Counted from the first letter of the stretch, positions 18,054 to 26,237 are shown. The stretch is 64,000 bases of DNA from Planctomycetota bacterium (GCA_020638905.1 JACKHP010000007.1:62001-126000); one strand, 5' to 3'. Numbers and translations: made by a program. The notes: generated by a model not told the origin, from the sequence alone.

Positions 18054-19303
18054 GCGCCGCCGCGTCGCTCTTCGCGTTGTGCGCTGCCTTCGCGCCGGTC
18101 ACGGGGTGCGTCGCGGACGATCAGTCCTCCGACCGTTTCGCGGTGCCGGTGGTCGACCTGGGACGCTCCGAACGCGACCTGCGCTTCCCGGCGGCGCACC
18201 GGCTGCCGCGGCCGGACGACACCCTGCTCGCGCGGCTGGAGCGCGCACTCGCGTCGCGCTTCGACGCCCCGGCGCGCGGGGCCGAGCCCGAGGACGGCGC
18301 GCGCGCCGCCACCGGCACCGAGGCCGGCGAGTCGGCCTGGACGCGCTCGTTCGGCGACCTCGTGCAGGCCTTCGGCGCCGTGCGCCGCGACGCGCGGCGC
18401 ACCGACGCGCTCCTGGCGCGCCTGCGCGCCGAGCGTCCCCGGGCATATGACGCCGTGGGCGAGCTGCTCGCGCCGCTCGTGCGCACCGCCGGCCTGTACC
18501 GCGCCGACTGGGATCCCGAGACCGAAGCCGCCGACGACGGCTTCCTCGCCGGGGACGCCTACGCGCTCGATCGGCGACGCGCGCCCTGGCGCGAGCTGTC
18601 CGGCGACGGCGACGTGCAGCAGGTGGCGTTGCTCGTGTGGGCCGACGAGGCCGCGCTCAAGCAGGCCGAGAGCGACTACACGACGTACAAGGCGCGTCCC
18701 CACACGACGCTCGAGGAGATCGGCGTCGTGCGCGACTCGTGGGTCACGGGACGGGACGCGCGCGGTCCGTGGAACCTGTACGTGCTGCGCTCGCGCTCCG
18801 ACCTGCCGTGGCCGTTCTCCGACTACACGGCCGACGTCGCGACGCTGCTCGAGCGCGACGCCGAGGGTCGGCTCGTGACGCACGTCTGGTCGTCCAGCGA
18901 CGACTTCCTGTGGCTCGCGGGACGGGACACGTACGTGCCGGTGACGAACGCCGACGGCGCGCTGGTGGCCACGCTCGTCGTGCGCGAGCTGGGCTTCGAC
19001 CTCGACGGCGTGCCCGACGGCGACTCCGACCGGCGCACCGCGATGCGCACCGCGCTGGGCTGCCTGAAGCGCGACGCCGAGCGGCGCATCGACGAGCGCT
19101 TCGCCGCGGCGCACGCGGCGGCCCGCGACGAGGCCACCCGCGCGTGGGCTCGGAGCTCGTCCGGGAGCGGAGCCGCGGGCGTCGCCCCCGAGCCCGGTGC
19201 GGCGGCGGGGGACCTGGGCGACATCGACGAGAGCGTGCTCGCCGAGCGCGCGCCCGGGCCCGGCGATGCGCTGCCGGACTTCGTGCTGAGGTCTCCGCGA
19301 TGA
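18050..19303 (+). CDS. Putative lipoprotein of unknown function
   Basis: 417 residues from a GTG at 18050 that overlaps the upstream stop (GTGA), following the pattern of the operon. The first 20 residues form a hydrophobic core ending in a lipobox-like PVTGC. The n-region has no positive charge with this start; an ATG at 17993 would add an Arg-rich n-region but overlaps the methyltransferase by 61 bases. The rest is soluble: an Arg/Ala-rich helical region, then a mixed alpha/beta part with VWSSSDDFLWLAGRDTYVPV. I recognise no family. It is probably anchored in the membrane and exposed to the periplasm, downstream of the lipid enzymes and upstream of a second lipoprotein. Confidence 0.66.
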   Translation: MSAAASLFALCAAFAPVTGCVADDQSSDRFAVPVVDLGRSERDLRFPAAHRLPRPDDTLLARLERALASRFDAPARGAEPEDGARAATGTEAGESAWTRSFGDLVQAFGAVRRDARRTDALLARLRAERPRAYDAVGELLAPLVRTAGLYRADWDPETEAADDGFLAGDAYALDRRRAPWRELSGDGDVQQVALLVWADEAALKQAESDYTTYKARPHTTLEEIGVVRDSWVTGRDARGPWNLYVLRSRSDLPWPFSDYTADVATLLERDAEGRLVTHVWSSSDDFLWLAGRDTYVPVTNADGALVATLVVRELGFDLDGVPDGDSDRRTAMRTALGCLKRDAERRIDERFAAAHAAARDEATRAWARSSSGSGAAGVAPEPGAAAGDLGDIDESVLAERAPGPGDALPDFVLRSPR

Positions 19304-20343
19304 GCGGCGTGCGTCGGGTCGTCGTCCTCGCGCTGCTGCTCGGCGCGGGCCTGCTGTGCGTCGCGAGCTGTGCGTCGCTCGACAAGGACGCGCTCGAGGC
19401 GCGCCTGCTCGCGCTGCCCAAGAACGCGCCCGTCGCGGCGCACGGCCTCGTCCACGAGGTGTTGCCGCTCGAGATCGGCGGCCGGCCTCGGGACGTCGAG
19501 GTCACGCGGCTCTCGGTCTCGCGCGTCGGCGCGCCCGCGCCGGGCGAGGGCGTGCGGCGTCCGGTGGTGTTCGTGCACGGGACGCCCGGCACGCTCTTCA
19601 CCTGGACGGCGGCCGTCTTCGGCGGCCGCGACGACGAGGGCGCGTTCGAGGGCATCGCGCGCGACTTCGACGTCGAGGCCTTCGACGTCATCGGGCACGG
19701 CACGACGCGCACCGAGCTGGGCCAGGGATCGTTCCAGCGCTGCGCCGACATGCTGGCCTCGACGCTGCGTGCGCTCGACCTCGGTCCCGTGCACCTCGTG
19801 GGACAGTCGTACGGCGGCGAGTTCGTGTGGCGCGCGGCCCTCGACCATCCCGAGTTCGTGGCCAGCGTCACGCTGGTCGACTCGGCCGGCCTGGCCCGCG
19901 CCGACGACGAGTGGCTGCCCGAAGAGGAGGCCATGCGCGAGCTGCCCGGCGCGCGCCTCGGGTACCTGCTCAACGCGCGTGATCGCGTCGCGTCGGCGCT
20001 GCAGCCGCACTTCCGCGAGACGGTCGATGCCGACCGCGTGGAGGAGATGTTCCTCTGCTGCGAGAACGCCGACAACTGGGGCGTGATGGTCGACCTCGCG
20101 CGCGACGAGAACGGCACACGAGAGCCCGAGCTGCCCTCGCTGCGCGTCCCCGTGCTGCTGCTGTGGGGCGCCGACGACGTGGCGTACACCGTCGAGCGCT
20201 TCGCCCGGCGCTTCGAGGTGCTGCTCCCCGACGTGCGGCTGGTGCAGCTCGCCGACTGCGGGCACTATCCGCAGGAAGAACGCCCCCGTGCGTTCGTCGA
20301 GGCGCTGCGGACGTTCCTGCTCGAGGTCGAGGCCGGCGGCTAG
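19300..20343 (+). CDS. Alpha/beta hydrolase, predicted lipoprotein
   Basis: 347 residues, ATG at 19300 overlapping the previous stop. The N-terminus is a lipoprotein signal with the lipobox VASC. The alpha/beta-hydrolase core is complete: oxyanion motif HGTPG, nucleophile elbow GQSYGG, acid residue in LLWGADDVAY and the catalytic His in DCGHYPQEE. It is likely an esterase, lipase or haloalkane-dehalogenase-like enzyme attached to a membrane. It closes a four-gene coupled string, which makes a lipid ester a reasonable substrate. Its TAG stop is in a CTAG that also contains the stop of the converging pseudouridine synthase gene. Confidence 0.83.
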   Translation: MSGVRRVVVLALLLGAGLLCVASCASLDKDALEARLLALPKNAPVAAHGLVHEVLPLEIGGRPRDVEVTRLSVSRVGAPAPGEGVRRPVVFVHGTPGTLFTWTAAVFGGRDDEGAFEGIARDFDVEAFDVIGHGTTRTELGQGSFQRCADMLASTLRALDLGPVHLVGQSYGGEFVWRAALDHPEFVASVTLVDSAGLARADDEWLPEEEAMRELPGARLGYLLNARDRVASALQPHFRETVDADRVEEMFLCCENADNWGVMVDLARDENGTREPELPSLRVPVLLLWGADDVAYTVERFARRFEVLLPDVRLVQLADCGHYPQEERPRAFVEALRTFLLEVEAGG

Positions 20344-21086
20344 TCGTCGCCCTGCTCGCGCTTGTCGCGCTTGCGTCCGCGCAGCGCGGCCACCTCGTCG
20401 GGATCGAGCGCGCGCCACTCGCCGCGCGGCACGCCGTGCAGGGTCAGCGAACCCAGCCGCACGCGCTTCAGGAAGCGCACCTTGCTGCCGACGGCCTCGA
20501 CCATGCGGCGCACCTGGCGGTTGCGTCCCTCGGTGAGCACGATCTCGAGCAGCGTGCCGCGGCGTCCCTCGCGCAGCCGGCGCACCTCGGCCGGACGGGT
20601 CGGGCCGTCGTCGAGCTCGATGCCGCGCCGCAGTCCGGCCAGCGCGCCGTCGTCGAGGGCCCCGCGCACGAGCGCGCGGTAGACCTTCGGGACGTGGCTC
20701 ACCGGGTCGGTGAGCTTGTCGGCCAGGCGCGTGTCGTTCGTGAGCAGCAGCAGCCCCGTCGTGTCGCGGTCGAGCCGTCCCACGGGGACGACGAAGGCCG
20801 GCACGTCGCGCAGCAGGTCGTAGACCGTGGCGCGCCCGCGTTCGTCGCGCAGCGTCGTGACGTGGCCCGCCGGCTTGTGCAGCAGGACGACGATCGTCGC
20901 CGCGCGCGCCACGCGCCGTCCGTCGACGCACACGTCGTCGCGTTGCTCGTCGATGCGCTGCTCGGGATCGCGCGCCAGGCGTCCGTTCACGGTCACGCGG
21001 TGCGCGGCCACGAGCCGTTCGGCGTCCTTGCGCGAGCACAGTCCGGCGCGCGAGAGCACGCGCGAGAGCGCCTTCTTGGCGCGCAC
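20340..21086 (-). CDS. rRNA pseudouridine synthase, RsuA/RluB family
   Basis: 248 residues when started at the GTG at 21086. An S4 RNA-binding domain comes first (LSRAGLCSRKDAERLV and VTVNGRL), then the pseudouridine synthase domain with the catalytic Asp in VGRLDRDTTGLLLLTND and the motif LTEGRNRQVRRM. It isomerises a uridine in rRNA, in the cytosol. The C-terminus is basic. Upstream of 21086 the same frame keeps a coding-like base composition (Ala/Arg/Asp/Glu-rich linker) but has no start codon, while a good GTGA-coupled start at 21349 lies in another frame; see the entry for 21087-21349. The family is certain, the exact member (RluB, RluE, RluF or RsuA) is not. Confidence 0.85.
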   Translation of the reverse strand: MRAKKALSRVLSRAGLCSRKDAERLVAAHRVTVNGRLARDPEQRIDEQRDDVCVDGRRVARAATIVVLLHKPAGHVTTLRDERGRATVYDLLRDVPAFVVPVGRLDRDTTGLLLLTNDTRLADKLTDPVSHVPKVYRALVRGALDDGALAGLRRGIELDDGPTRPAEVRRLREGRRGTLLEIVLTEGRNRQVRRMVEAVGSKVRFLKRVRLGSLTLHGVPRGEWRALDPDEVAALRGRKRDKREQGDD

Positions 21087-21349
21087 GTGCTTGGTGCGCA
21101 GCGGCGATCCGGAGCGCGACGCGGGCGCGTCGGAAGCGTCGCGGGCGCCGGACTCGCCGGACGCGTCGCCGTCGCGCGCCTCGCGTTCGGCGTGCGCGCG
21201 GCGTCCCGCGGTGTGCTCGGCGCGGTCGGACGGGTTGCGCGCGTGCCGCTGGCGCTGCGCGCGTCCGCCGCCCGCGCCGGACTGCCGCCGCCGGCGTGCC
21301 GACCGCCCGGGCGTCCGCCGCCCCCGCGCCCTCCGCCGCCGGCGCTCAC
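21087..21349 (-). other. Low-complexity N-terminal linker of pseudouridine synthase, frame interrupted
   Basis: A GTG at 21349 overlaps the stop of a small upstream gene and opens a Gly/Arg-rich stretch (SAGGGGRGGGG...). This looks like the usual disordered N-terminus of such enzymes, but its frame differs from the S4/synthase frame. From about 21240 downward the synthase frame becomes convincing (nearly every third base G or C, charged linker residues). A one-base insertion or deletion in the GC-rich run near 21240-21300, in the genome or in the assembly, would join them. Alternatively translation starts at 21086 and this is leader. Confidence 0.45.
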
Positions 21350-21510
21350 GACGCCACCCGAACCGTCTTCGCGTGCGGGAAGCCGCGCAAGCCGTGGGTC
21401 CGGGAACCGAGCGCGCGCAGATCGTCGTGGGGATCGCGCCGCGCGAGCAGCGCCTCGGCGTCCCGCGCGGACGTGCGTCCGTTGCGAGAATCGATGCTGA
21501 GCTGGACCAT
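21346..21510 (-). CDS. Small hypothetical protein (54 aa)
   Basis: 54 residues from an ATG at 21510, ending in a TGA at 21346-21348 that overlaps a GTG start of the downstream pseudouridine synthase reading frame. Third codon positions are mostly G or C and the peptide is well mixed (MVQLSIDSRNG at the start, then a charged helix with ARDAEALLARRDPHDDL). I recognise no family. No signal peptide or membrane helix. The coupling is the main reason to believe it is translated. Its start is only 144 bp from the divergent nitroreductase gene, so both may use the same intergenic region. Confidence 0.45.
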   Translation of the reverse strand: MVQLSIDSRNGRTSARDAEALLARRDPHDDLRALGSRTHGLRGFPHAKTVRVAS

Positions 21511-21654
21511 GCGGTGCCTGCGGCCTCCGTGCGCGCCGACGAGGGTACGCCGCGCGCCTCGGGGCCCACAAGCGGGCGCACGCGGCGAGAGCCGTCGGCC
21601 GGGCACGCGCCGGACGGCCTTGCGCCATGCGACCTCGCGCGGATCATCGAGCCG

Positions 21655-22392
21655 ATGAACGACGTCCTGCGCACCATGGCCGCGCACCGCACGGTGCGCG
21701 CGTACCTGCCCGATCCCGTGCCCGACGAGCACCTGCGCGCCGCCGTCGAGGCCGCGCGCTGCGCACCCACCTCGAGCTGGATCCAGGCCTACTCGCTGCT
21801 GAATGTGACCGACCCGGGCGAGCGCGGGCGGCTCGCCGAGCTCACCGGCGGACAACCGCAGGTCGCGCAGGCCGGCGCGTTCCTCGTGGTCTGCGGTGAC
21901 GCGCGCCGGCACCGGCTCGTGGCCGAGCGCCTGGGCCAGCCGTTCGTCGCGAACCTCGAGACCTTCCTGCTGGCCGTGAGCGACGCCACGCTGTTCGCCC
22001 AGAACCTCGTGCTGGCCTTCGAGTCGATGGGCTACGGGACGTGCTGCATCGGCGGCCTGCGCAACCGCCTGCCCGAGGTCGACGCGCTGCTCGCAATCCC
22101 CGCCGACGTCTTCCCGCTCTTCGGCCTGTGCGTGGGACGACCCGACCCGGCGGTCGAGACCGCGACGCGCCCGCGCCTGCCGGTCGACGCGATCCTGATG
22201 CGCGGGCGCTACCTCGACGACGCGGAGATGCTCGCGCAGATCGACGCCTTCGACGCCGAGGCCGCCGCGCACTACGCCGAGCGCGGCCTCGAGGGCCGCA
22301 CCTGGACGGGCGGACTGTGGCGCAAGTTCACGCGCCCGATGCGTCCCGGCCTGCACGACTACTACACGGCCAAGGGCGCGCGCCTCGAATGA
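21655..22392 (+). CDS. NADPH-dependent nitroreductase/FMN reductase (NfsA/FRP type)
   Basis: 245 residues, ATG at 21655. The sequence follows the oxygen-insensitive nitroreductase NfsA/Frp group: FMN-binding HRTVRAYLPDPVPDEHL, the segment APTSSWIQAYSLLNV, GYGTCCIGGLRN in the middle and GLCVGRPDP followed by RPRLPVDAI. The enzyme binds FMN and transfers two electrons from NAD(P)H to nitro compounds, quinones or free flavin in the cytosol. The C-terminal end WRKFTRPMRPGLHDYYTAKG is typical of the family. It converges with the VWA lipoprotein gene and is followed by a strong hairpin. Confidence 0.87.
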   Translation: MNDVLRTMAAHRTVRAYLPDPVPDEHLRAAVEAARCAPTSSWIQAYSLLNVTDPGERGRLAELTGGQPQVAQAGAFLVVCGDARRHRLVAERLGQPFVANLETFLLAVSDATLFAQNLVLAFESMGYGTCCIGGLRNRLPEVDALLAIPADVFPLFGLCVGRPDPAVETATRPRLPVDAILMRGRYLDDAEMLAQIDAFDAEAAAHYAERGLEGRTWTGGLWRKFTRPMRPGLHDYYTAKGARLE

Positions 22393-22393
22393 G

Positions 22394-22426
22394 CGAGGCC
22401 GTCGCGCGGCGTGCGCGACGGCCTCG
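22394..22426. terminator. Bidirectional hairpin terminator
   Basis: A perfect 14-bp stem (22394-22407 with 22413-22426) and a 5-base loop lie between the stops of two convergent genes. There is no T-run on either side. Position and strength suggest a terminator serving both genes. Confidence 0.7.
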
Positions 22427-22462
22427 TGCGTGTGCCCCGTTGCGCTCGCCGCGCGTGGGACG

Positions 22463-24076
22463 TCACAGGCTCGCGGCGGTCTCCACGAGCCCGAGCAGCT
22501 CGGCGCGCCGGCCGCGCGGGTCGTCGCCGCGTGCGCCGCGCGCCAGCTCGAGCACGTCGTCGTACGTGAGCGTGCCCGTGTGCTCGCTGTCGCGCAGCAG
22601 CATGCCGAAGCCCGCCACCGCCGCCGCGAAGCGGAAGTCGTCGGACGTCCCGCCGTCGAGCCCGGCCGCGACCGGACGCGTGAGCAGCTCGCTCGTGTCG
22701 CCGTCCGGCGCCTTCCAGCGCAGCTTCACGAAGAGCAGCTCGTCGCCGTGCGCTTCGTTCTCCGTGCGCGTGACCTCGCCGTAGCGCAGCGGGTCGACCG
22801 TGCCCACGTCGACCGCGTCGTCGGCGCCCACGGGGACGACCTCGTAGAGCGCGGTGACGTGGTGCCCCGCGCCGAGCTCGCCGGCGTCCTTGGAGTCGTC
22901 GGCGAAGTCCTCGTCGGCCAGCAGGCGGTTCTCGTACCCGACGAGCCGGTAGGCGGCCACGCGCGCCGGGTTGAACTCGACCTGGATCTTGACGTCCTTG
23001 GCCACGGTCAGCAGCGTCCCGCCGAGCTGCTCGACGAGCACGCGGCGCGCCTCGAGGAAGCTGTCGACGTAGCAGTACTGGCCGTTGCCGCGGTCGGCGA
23101 GCTGCTCCATCTTCGAGTCCTTCAGGTTGCCCGTGCCGAAGCCGAGCACGGTCAGGAAGGCGCCGTGCCCGCGCTCGTCCTCGATCAGGCGCACCATCTC
23201 GGCGTCGCTCGACGGTCCGACGTTGAAGTCGCCGTCGGTGGCCAGGATGACGCGGTTGATGCCGCCCTCGACGAAGTGCTCGCGCACCTGGTCGTAGGCC
23301 AGCCGCAGTCCCGCGCCGCCGGCGGTCGAACCGCCGGCCGAGAGCCGCTCGAGCGCGTCGAGCACCTGCGGCTTGTGCTCCTCGTCGCAGGCCGTCGACG
23401 GCAGGACGAGTCCCGCCGCGCCGGCGTAGACCACGATCGCGACGCGATCGTCGCGGTCGAGCGAGTCGACCAGCAACGCCAGCGAGCGCTTCAGCAGCGG
23501 CAGCTTGTCGGGCGAGTTCATCGAGCCCGAGACGTCGAGCAGGAAGACGAAGTTGCTCGGCGGCAACTCGGACACGTCGACGCGCTGGGCGGCGAGTCCG
23601 ATGCGCACGAGCAGGTGGCCGGGAGACCAGGGCGCGACGCCGACCTCGGTCGTCACGCCGAACGGCTGCCCGTCGGCCGGGCCGGCGTCGTCGTAGTCGA
23701 AGGCGTTCACCAGCTCCTCGATGCGCACCGCGTCCTTCGGCGGCAGGCGTCCCTCGCGCAGGAAGCGCCGCACGTTCGCGTACGACGCGGTGTCGACGTC
23801 GATCGAGAAGGTCGAGAGCGGACGCCGCGCGGCCGACTGGAAGCCGTTTTCGTCGATGGCCGCGTACGACTCGGTGTTCGCGTCGTGGGGGGCGAGCGAC
23901 ATCGATCCCCCGCCGCCGAGGTAGCCGAGCTGCATCAGCGCGGGCGCGGCCGACGGCGTGGCACGTCCGTCGGCCGGTGCCGAGTCGGTGCTGTCGGAGC
24001 GGCAGGCGAAGAGCGCGCACGAGATCGCGAGCGCGAGCACGACGAGCAGCGACGGACGGGGACGGGCGGACGTCAT
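22463..24076 (-). CDS. von Willebrand factor A domain lipoprotein (YfbK-like)
   Basis: 537 residues. ATG at 24076 with a GAGGAGG ribosome site eight bases upstream. The signal peptide ends in a lipobox (ALFAC). The VWA N-terminal domain carries STFSIDVDTASYANVRRFL; the VWA domain has the MIDAS motif DVSGSM and the later ATDGDFN; the C-terminal domain (DUF3520-like) follows from about residue 340. Proteins of this architecture (YfbK) bind a divalent metal in the MIDAS and probably mediate protein-protein contacts at the cell envelope. The gene appears to stand alone. A TAAGAC hexamer in the 187-bp upstream gap could be its -10, but this is weak. Confidence 0.86.
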   Translation of the reverse strand: MTSARPRPSLLVVLALAISCALFACRSDSTDSAPADGRATPSAAPALMQLGYLGGGGSMSLAPHDANTESYAAIDENGFQSAARRPLSTFSIDVDTASYANVRRFLREGRLPPKDAVRIEELVNAFDYDDAGPADGQPFGVTTEVGVAPWSPGHLLVRIGLAAQRVDVSELPPSNFVFLLDVSGSMNSPDKLPLLKRSLALLVDSLDRDDRVAIVVYAGAAGLVLPSTACDEEHKPQVLDALERLSAGGSTAGGAGLRLAYDQVREHFVEGGINRVILATDGDFNVGPSSDAEMVRLIEDERGHGAFLTVLGFGTGNLKDSKMEQLADRGNGQYCYVDSFLEARRVLVEQLGGTLLTVAKDVKIQVEFNPARVAAYRLVGYENRLLADEDFADDSKDAGELGAGHHVTALYEVVPVGADDAVDVGTVDPLRYGEVTRTENEAHGDELLFVKLRWKAPDGDTSELLTRPVAAGLDGGTSDDFRFAAAVAGFGMLLRDSEHTGTLTYDDVLELARGARGDDPRGRRAELLGLVETAASL

Positions 24077-24263
24077 GGCGGGGCCTCCTCGGGTCCGGGA
24101 CGACGCGCGGGCCGGGGCCGTCTTAGCGCCCGTTTCCCGCGCGGGACGCGCCGAAGGGGATCGCGGCGCACGGCGCACGCGCTCCCGACACGAAGGACCC
24201 GCTTCGTCCGCTGCGTGCGGCCGGTGGTCGTCCGCGCGCGGCGCAGGCCGCGCGGGCGCCGCG

Positions 24264-24542
24264 TCAGGCGTCGCGCAGGCGCACCACGCTGTCGACCTCG
24301 GCGAACGGCACCGTGAAGGTGCGATGCGCGACCGGGATGCCGTAGGTCTTCATGCGACCGATCCAGGCCTCGCGCGGCTCGCCGGCGGTGCTCGTGTCGT
24401 GCACCGAGACGTCCATCATGCGCACCTGACCGCCGGCCACGGAGTCCCAGCGGCCCGCCACGGTGAGCGCGCCCTTGGTGTGCACGACGACGGTCTGCCC
24501 GTGCCACTCGTCGTGGCCCGGATGGAAGGCATGTCCGTTCAT
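24264..24542 (-). CDS. Hypothetical protein (92 aa)
   Basis: 92 residues, ATG at 24542, and a TAGAGT -10-like hexamer about 50 bases upstream. The composition is that of a small soluble beta-rich protein (HGQTVVVHTKGALTVAGRWD, then RTFTVPFAEVDSVVRLRD). It has no signal peptide, membrane helix or cysteine. I do not recognise a family. It lies on the same strand as the flanking nitronate-monooxygenase-like and VWA genes but is separated from both by 90-190 bp, so it is probably its own unit. Confidence 0.6.
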   Translation of the reverse strand: MNGHAFHPGHDEWHGQTVVVHTKGALTVAGRWDSVAGGQVRMMDVSVHDTSTAGEPREAWIGRMKTYGIPVAHRTFTVPFAEVDSVVRLRDA

Positions 24543-24590
24543 GGCCAGGCTCCGGCGGAGATGGGCGGGCGCGTCCTCGCCCTGGCAGCG

Positions 24591-24596
24591 ACTCTA
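24591..24596 (-). promoter_or_regulatory. Putative -10 element (TAGAGT)
   Basis: Reads TAGAGT on the minus strand, about 49 bases upstream of the 92-residue gene. A TGGCGC hexamer at the right distance gives only a weak -35 match. Confidence 0.35.
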
Positions 24597-24634
24597 CGCG
24601 TCCGAACGCTCCGGCGCCACGCGCTGCCGACTCG

Positions 24635-26077
24635 TCATGCGTCCTTTGCGTGGACGTCCTGGCGACCGAGCAGCCAGTCGATCACGTCGCGGGCGCCGTA
24701 GCGCAGCCGTCCGCGCAGGAAATCGCCGATCGAGAGCAGGGCGTCGCCGCTCGTCACGAGCGGGGGTTCGACGCGTCCGTCCCGGCGGACCTGGCCCAGG
24801 CCCACGGTGGCGGTGAGGCCGTTGCACAGGCAGCGCCGGCCGAGGGCGTCCTCGGGCAGGCCGCCCTTGGCCACCCAGGCGTCGAGCGGCTCGCTCGGGC
24901 AGCGCTGGACGAGGCGTCTGTCGGGGGTGCGCGAGAGGCTGCGCAGTCCGCCCAGGTCGCACACGCGCGGCCGCGCGGCCGTCGGGTCGGGGTCGTCCGG
25001 CCAGCGCACGAGCTTGAACGGGTAGCCGGTGGGGGACGCGCGGGCGTCGGTGCGCACCGCGACCTCGCCGGCCGCGGCCGCCGCGAGGAGTTGGCGTCGC
25101 AGCTCGGGACTCATGCCCGACTCGTCGCAGTACGCGAAGAGCGTCCCGACCTGGATGCCCGCGGCCCCCGCCGCGCGCGCCGCGACGAGCCGCTCGGGAT
25201 GGGACTCGCCGCCCGCGATCCAGAAGGGCAGGCCGAGCGCGGCCATCTCGGTCGGGTCGACGACGTCGCGCGCACCGTAGATCGGTTCGCCGAGTGCGTC
25301 GAAGCGCGGCGCGCCGCGCGGCGGCGCGTTGTGTCCGCCGGCGAGCGGACTCTCGACGACGAAGCCGTCGACGCGTCCGCTGGCCTTGCGCACGAGCATC
25401 GACGCGAGCGACGCGCCGCCGACGATGGCGTAGAAACGCGGGCGTCCGAGCGCGGCTCCGGGGACGGACCACAGCGCGCGCGGATCGAACGTCGTGCGCA
25501 ACTCGTCGCCGTCCCGTGCGCCGGCCACCTCGAGCGTGAGCGACGCGGGCTCGTGCGACGCGAGCCGATCGAGCGCGCCGGGGATCTCGCGCGGGATGCC
25601 TGCGCCCATGAGCACGACGTCGACGCCAGCCAGCATCGCGCCGTAGAGCGTGGCGAGGTTCGGGAGCTGGAGCTTGGTGAGCAGGTTCATGCCGACCGGA
25701 CGCGCGTGCCCGTGCTTCGCCAGCCAGACCTCGACGAACGCGCCCAGCGTCGTGATCGCCTGGCGTTCGGGCGGCGCGTCGTGCGCGTGCATCGAGAGCA
25801 ACCTGTACGGCGTCGCAGGCGGCCGTCCGTCGGGGCGGAAGAAGCGCCGTAGCACCTGCTCGACGACCCCGGGGATCGGGAAGTGCTCGAGCGCGCGGCG
25901 CAGGTGTCCACCTTCGTCGCCGTCCTCGAGCCGGCGCACGAGGGTCGTGTCGAGCGCGGTGCCGGAGACGACGCCGAGCTGTCCCGCGCGCGAGACGCTG
26001 CGCGCGAGGCGCCAGCCGGAGACGCCCACGCCCATGCCGCCCTGGATGATCGGAGGGAGGTCGGGAGAGGCATCCAT
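24635..26077 (-). CDS. Nitronate monooxygenase-like FMN enzyme
   Basis: 480 residues, ATG at 26077. The start PIIQGGMGVGVSGWRLARSV and the later GGESHPERL and AGIQVGTLFAY segments place it in the 2-nitropropane dioxygenase/nitronate monooxygenase superfamily, an FMN-binding TIM barrel. It is longer than typical enzymes (about 320-360 residues), and a Cys-containing C-terminal region (VQRCPSEPLDAW and RRCLCNGLTATVGLGQVR) is added. It could oxidise alkyl nitronates or act as an enoyl-reductase-like flavoprotein (FabK/PfaD relatives share the fold). Cytosolic. Two direct repeats lie just upstream of its start and may be regulatory. Confidence 0.8.
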   Translation of the reverse strand: MDASPDLPPIIQGGMGVGVSGWRLARSVSRAGQLGVVSGTALDTTLVRRLEDGDEGGHLRRALEHFPIPGVVEQVLRRFFRPDGRPPATPYRLLSMHAHDAPPERQAITTLGAFVEVWLAKHGHARPVGMNLLTKLQLPNLATLYGAMLAGVDVVLMGAGIPREIPGALDRLASHEPASLTLEVAGARDGDELRTTFDPRALWSVPGAALGRPRFYAIVGGASLASMLVRKASGRVDGFVVESPLAGGHNAPPRGAPRFDALGEPIYGARDVVDPTEMAALGLPFWIAGGESHPERLVAARAAGAAGIQVGTLFAYCDESGMSPELRRQLLAAAAAGEVAVRTDARASPTGYPFKLVRWPDDPDPTAARPRVCDLGGLRSLSRTPDRRLVQRCPSEPLDAWVAKGGLPEDALGRRCLCNGLTATVGLGQVRRDGRVEPPLVTSGDALLSIGDFLRGRLRYGARDVIDWLLGRQDVHAKDA

Positions 26078-26091
26078 GAAGAGGTGAGTGT

Positions 26092-26112
26092 CGCAAAGTC
26101 GACCGCAAAGTC
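26092..26112. repeat. Tandem 9-bp direct repeat upstream of two divergent genes
   Basis: CGCAAAGTC occurs at 26092-26100 and again at 26104-26112, a 12-base period and so about one helical turn apart, in a locally AT-richer stretch 15 bases upstream of the 26077 start. The spacing is that of a repressor or activator binding on one face of the DNA. Confidence 0.5.
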
Positions 26113-26231
26113 AGAAATGACGATTGCAGTCCGGAAAGCGAACGAGCGGGACCGCGCACGGGGTGCGCGCCGGGCGCCGAGCGCGTGGGACGTCACGTCC
26201 GCGCCCGGGCGGCGGGTGGCCGGCCGGCACC

Positions 26232-26237
26232 TATGAT
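26232..26237 (+). promoter_or_regulatory. Putative -10 element (TATGAT)
   Basis: TATGAT, 35 bases upstream of the metallo-hydrolase ATG at 26273. One mismatch to the sigma-70 -10 consensus; no recognisable -35. Confidence 0.45.
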
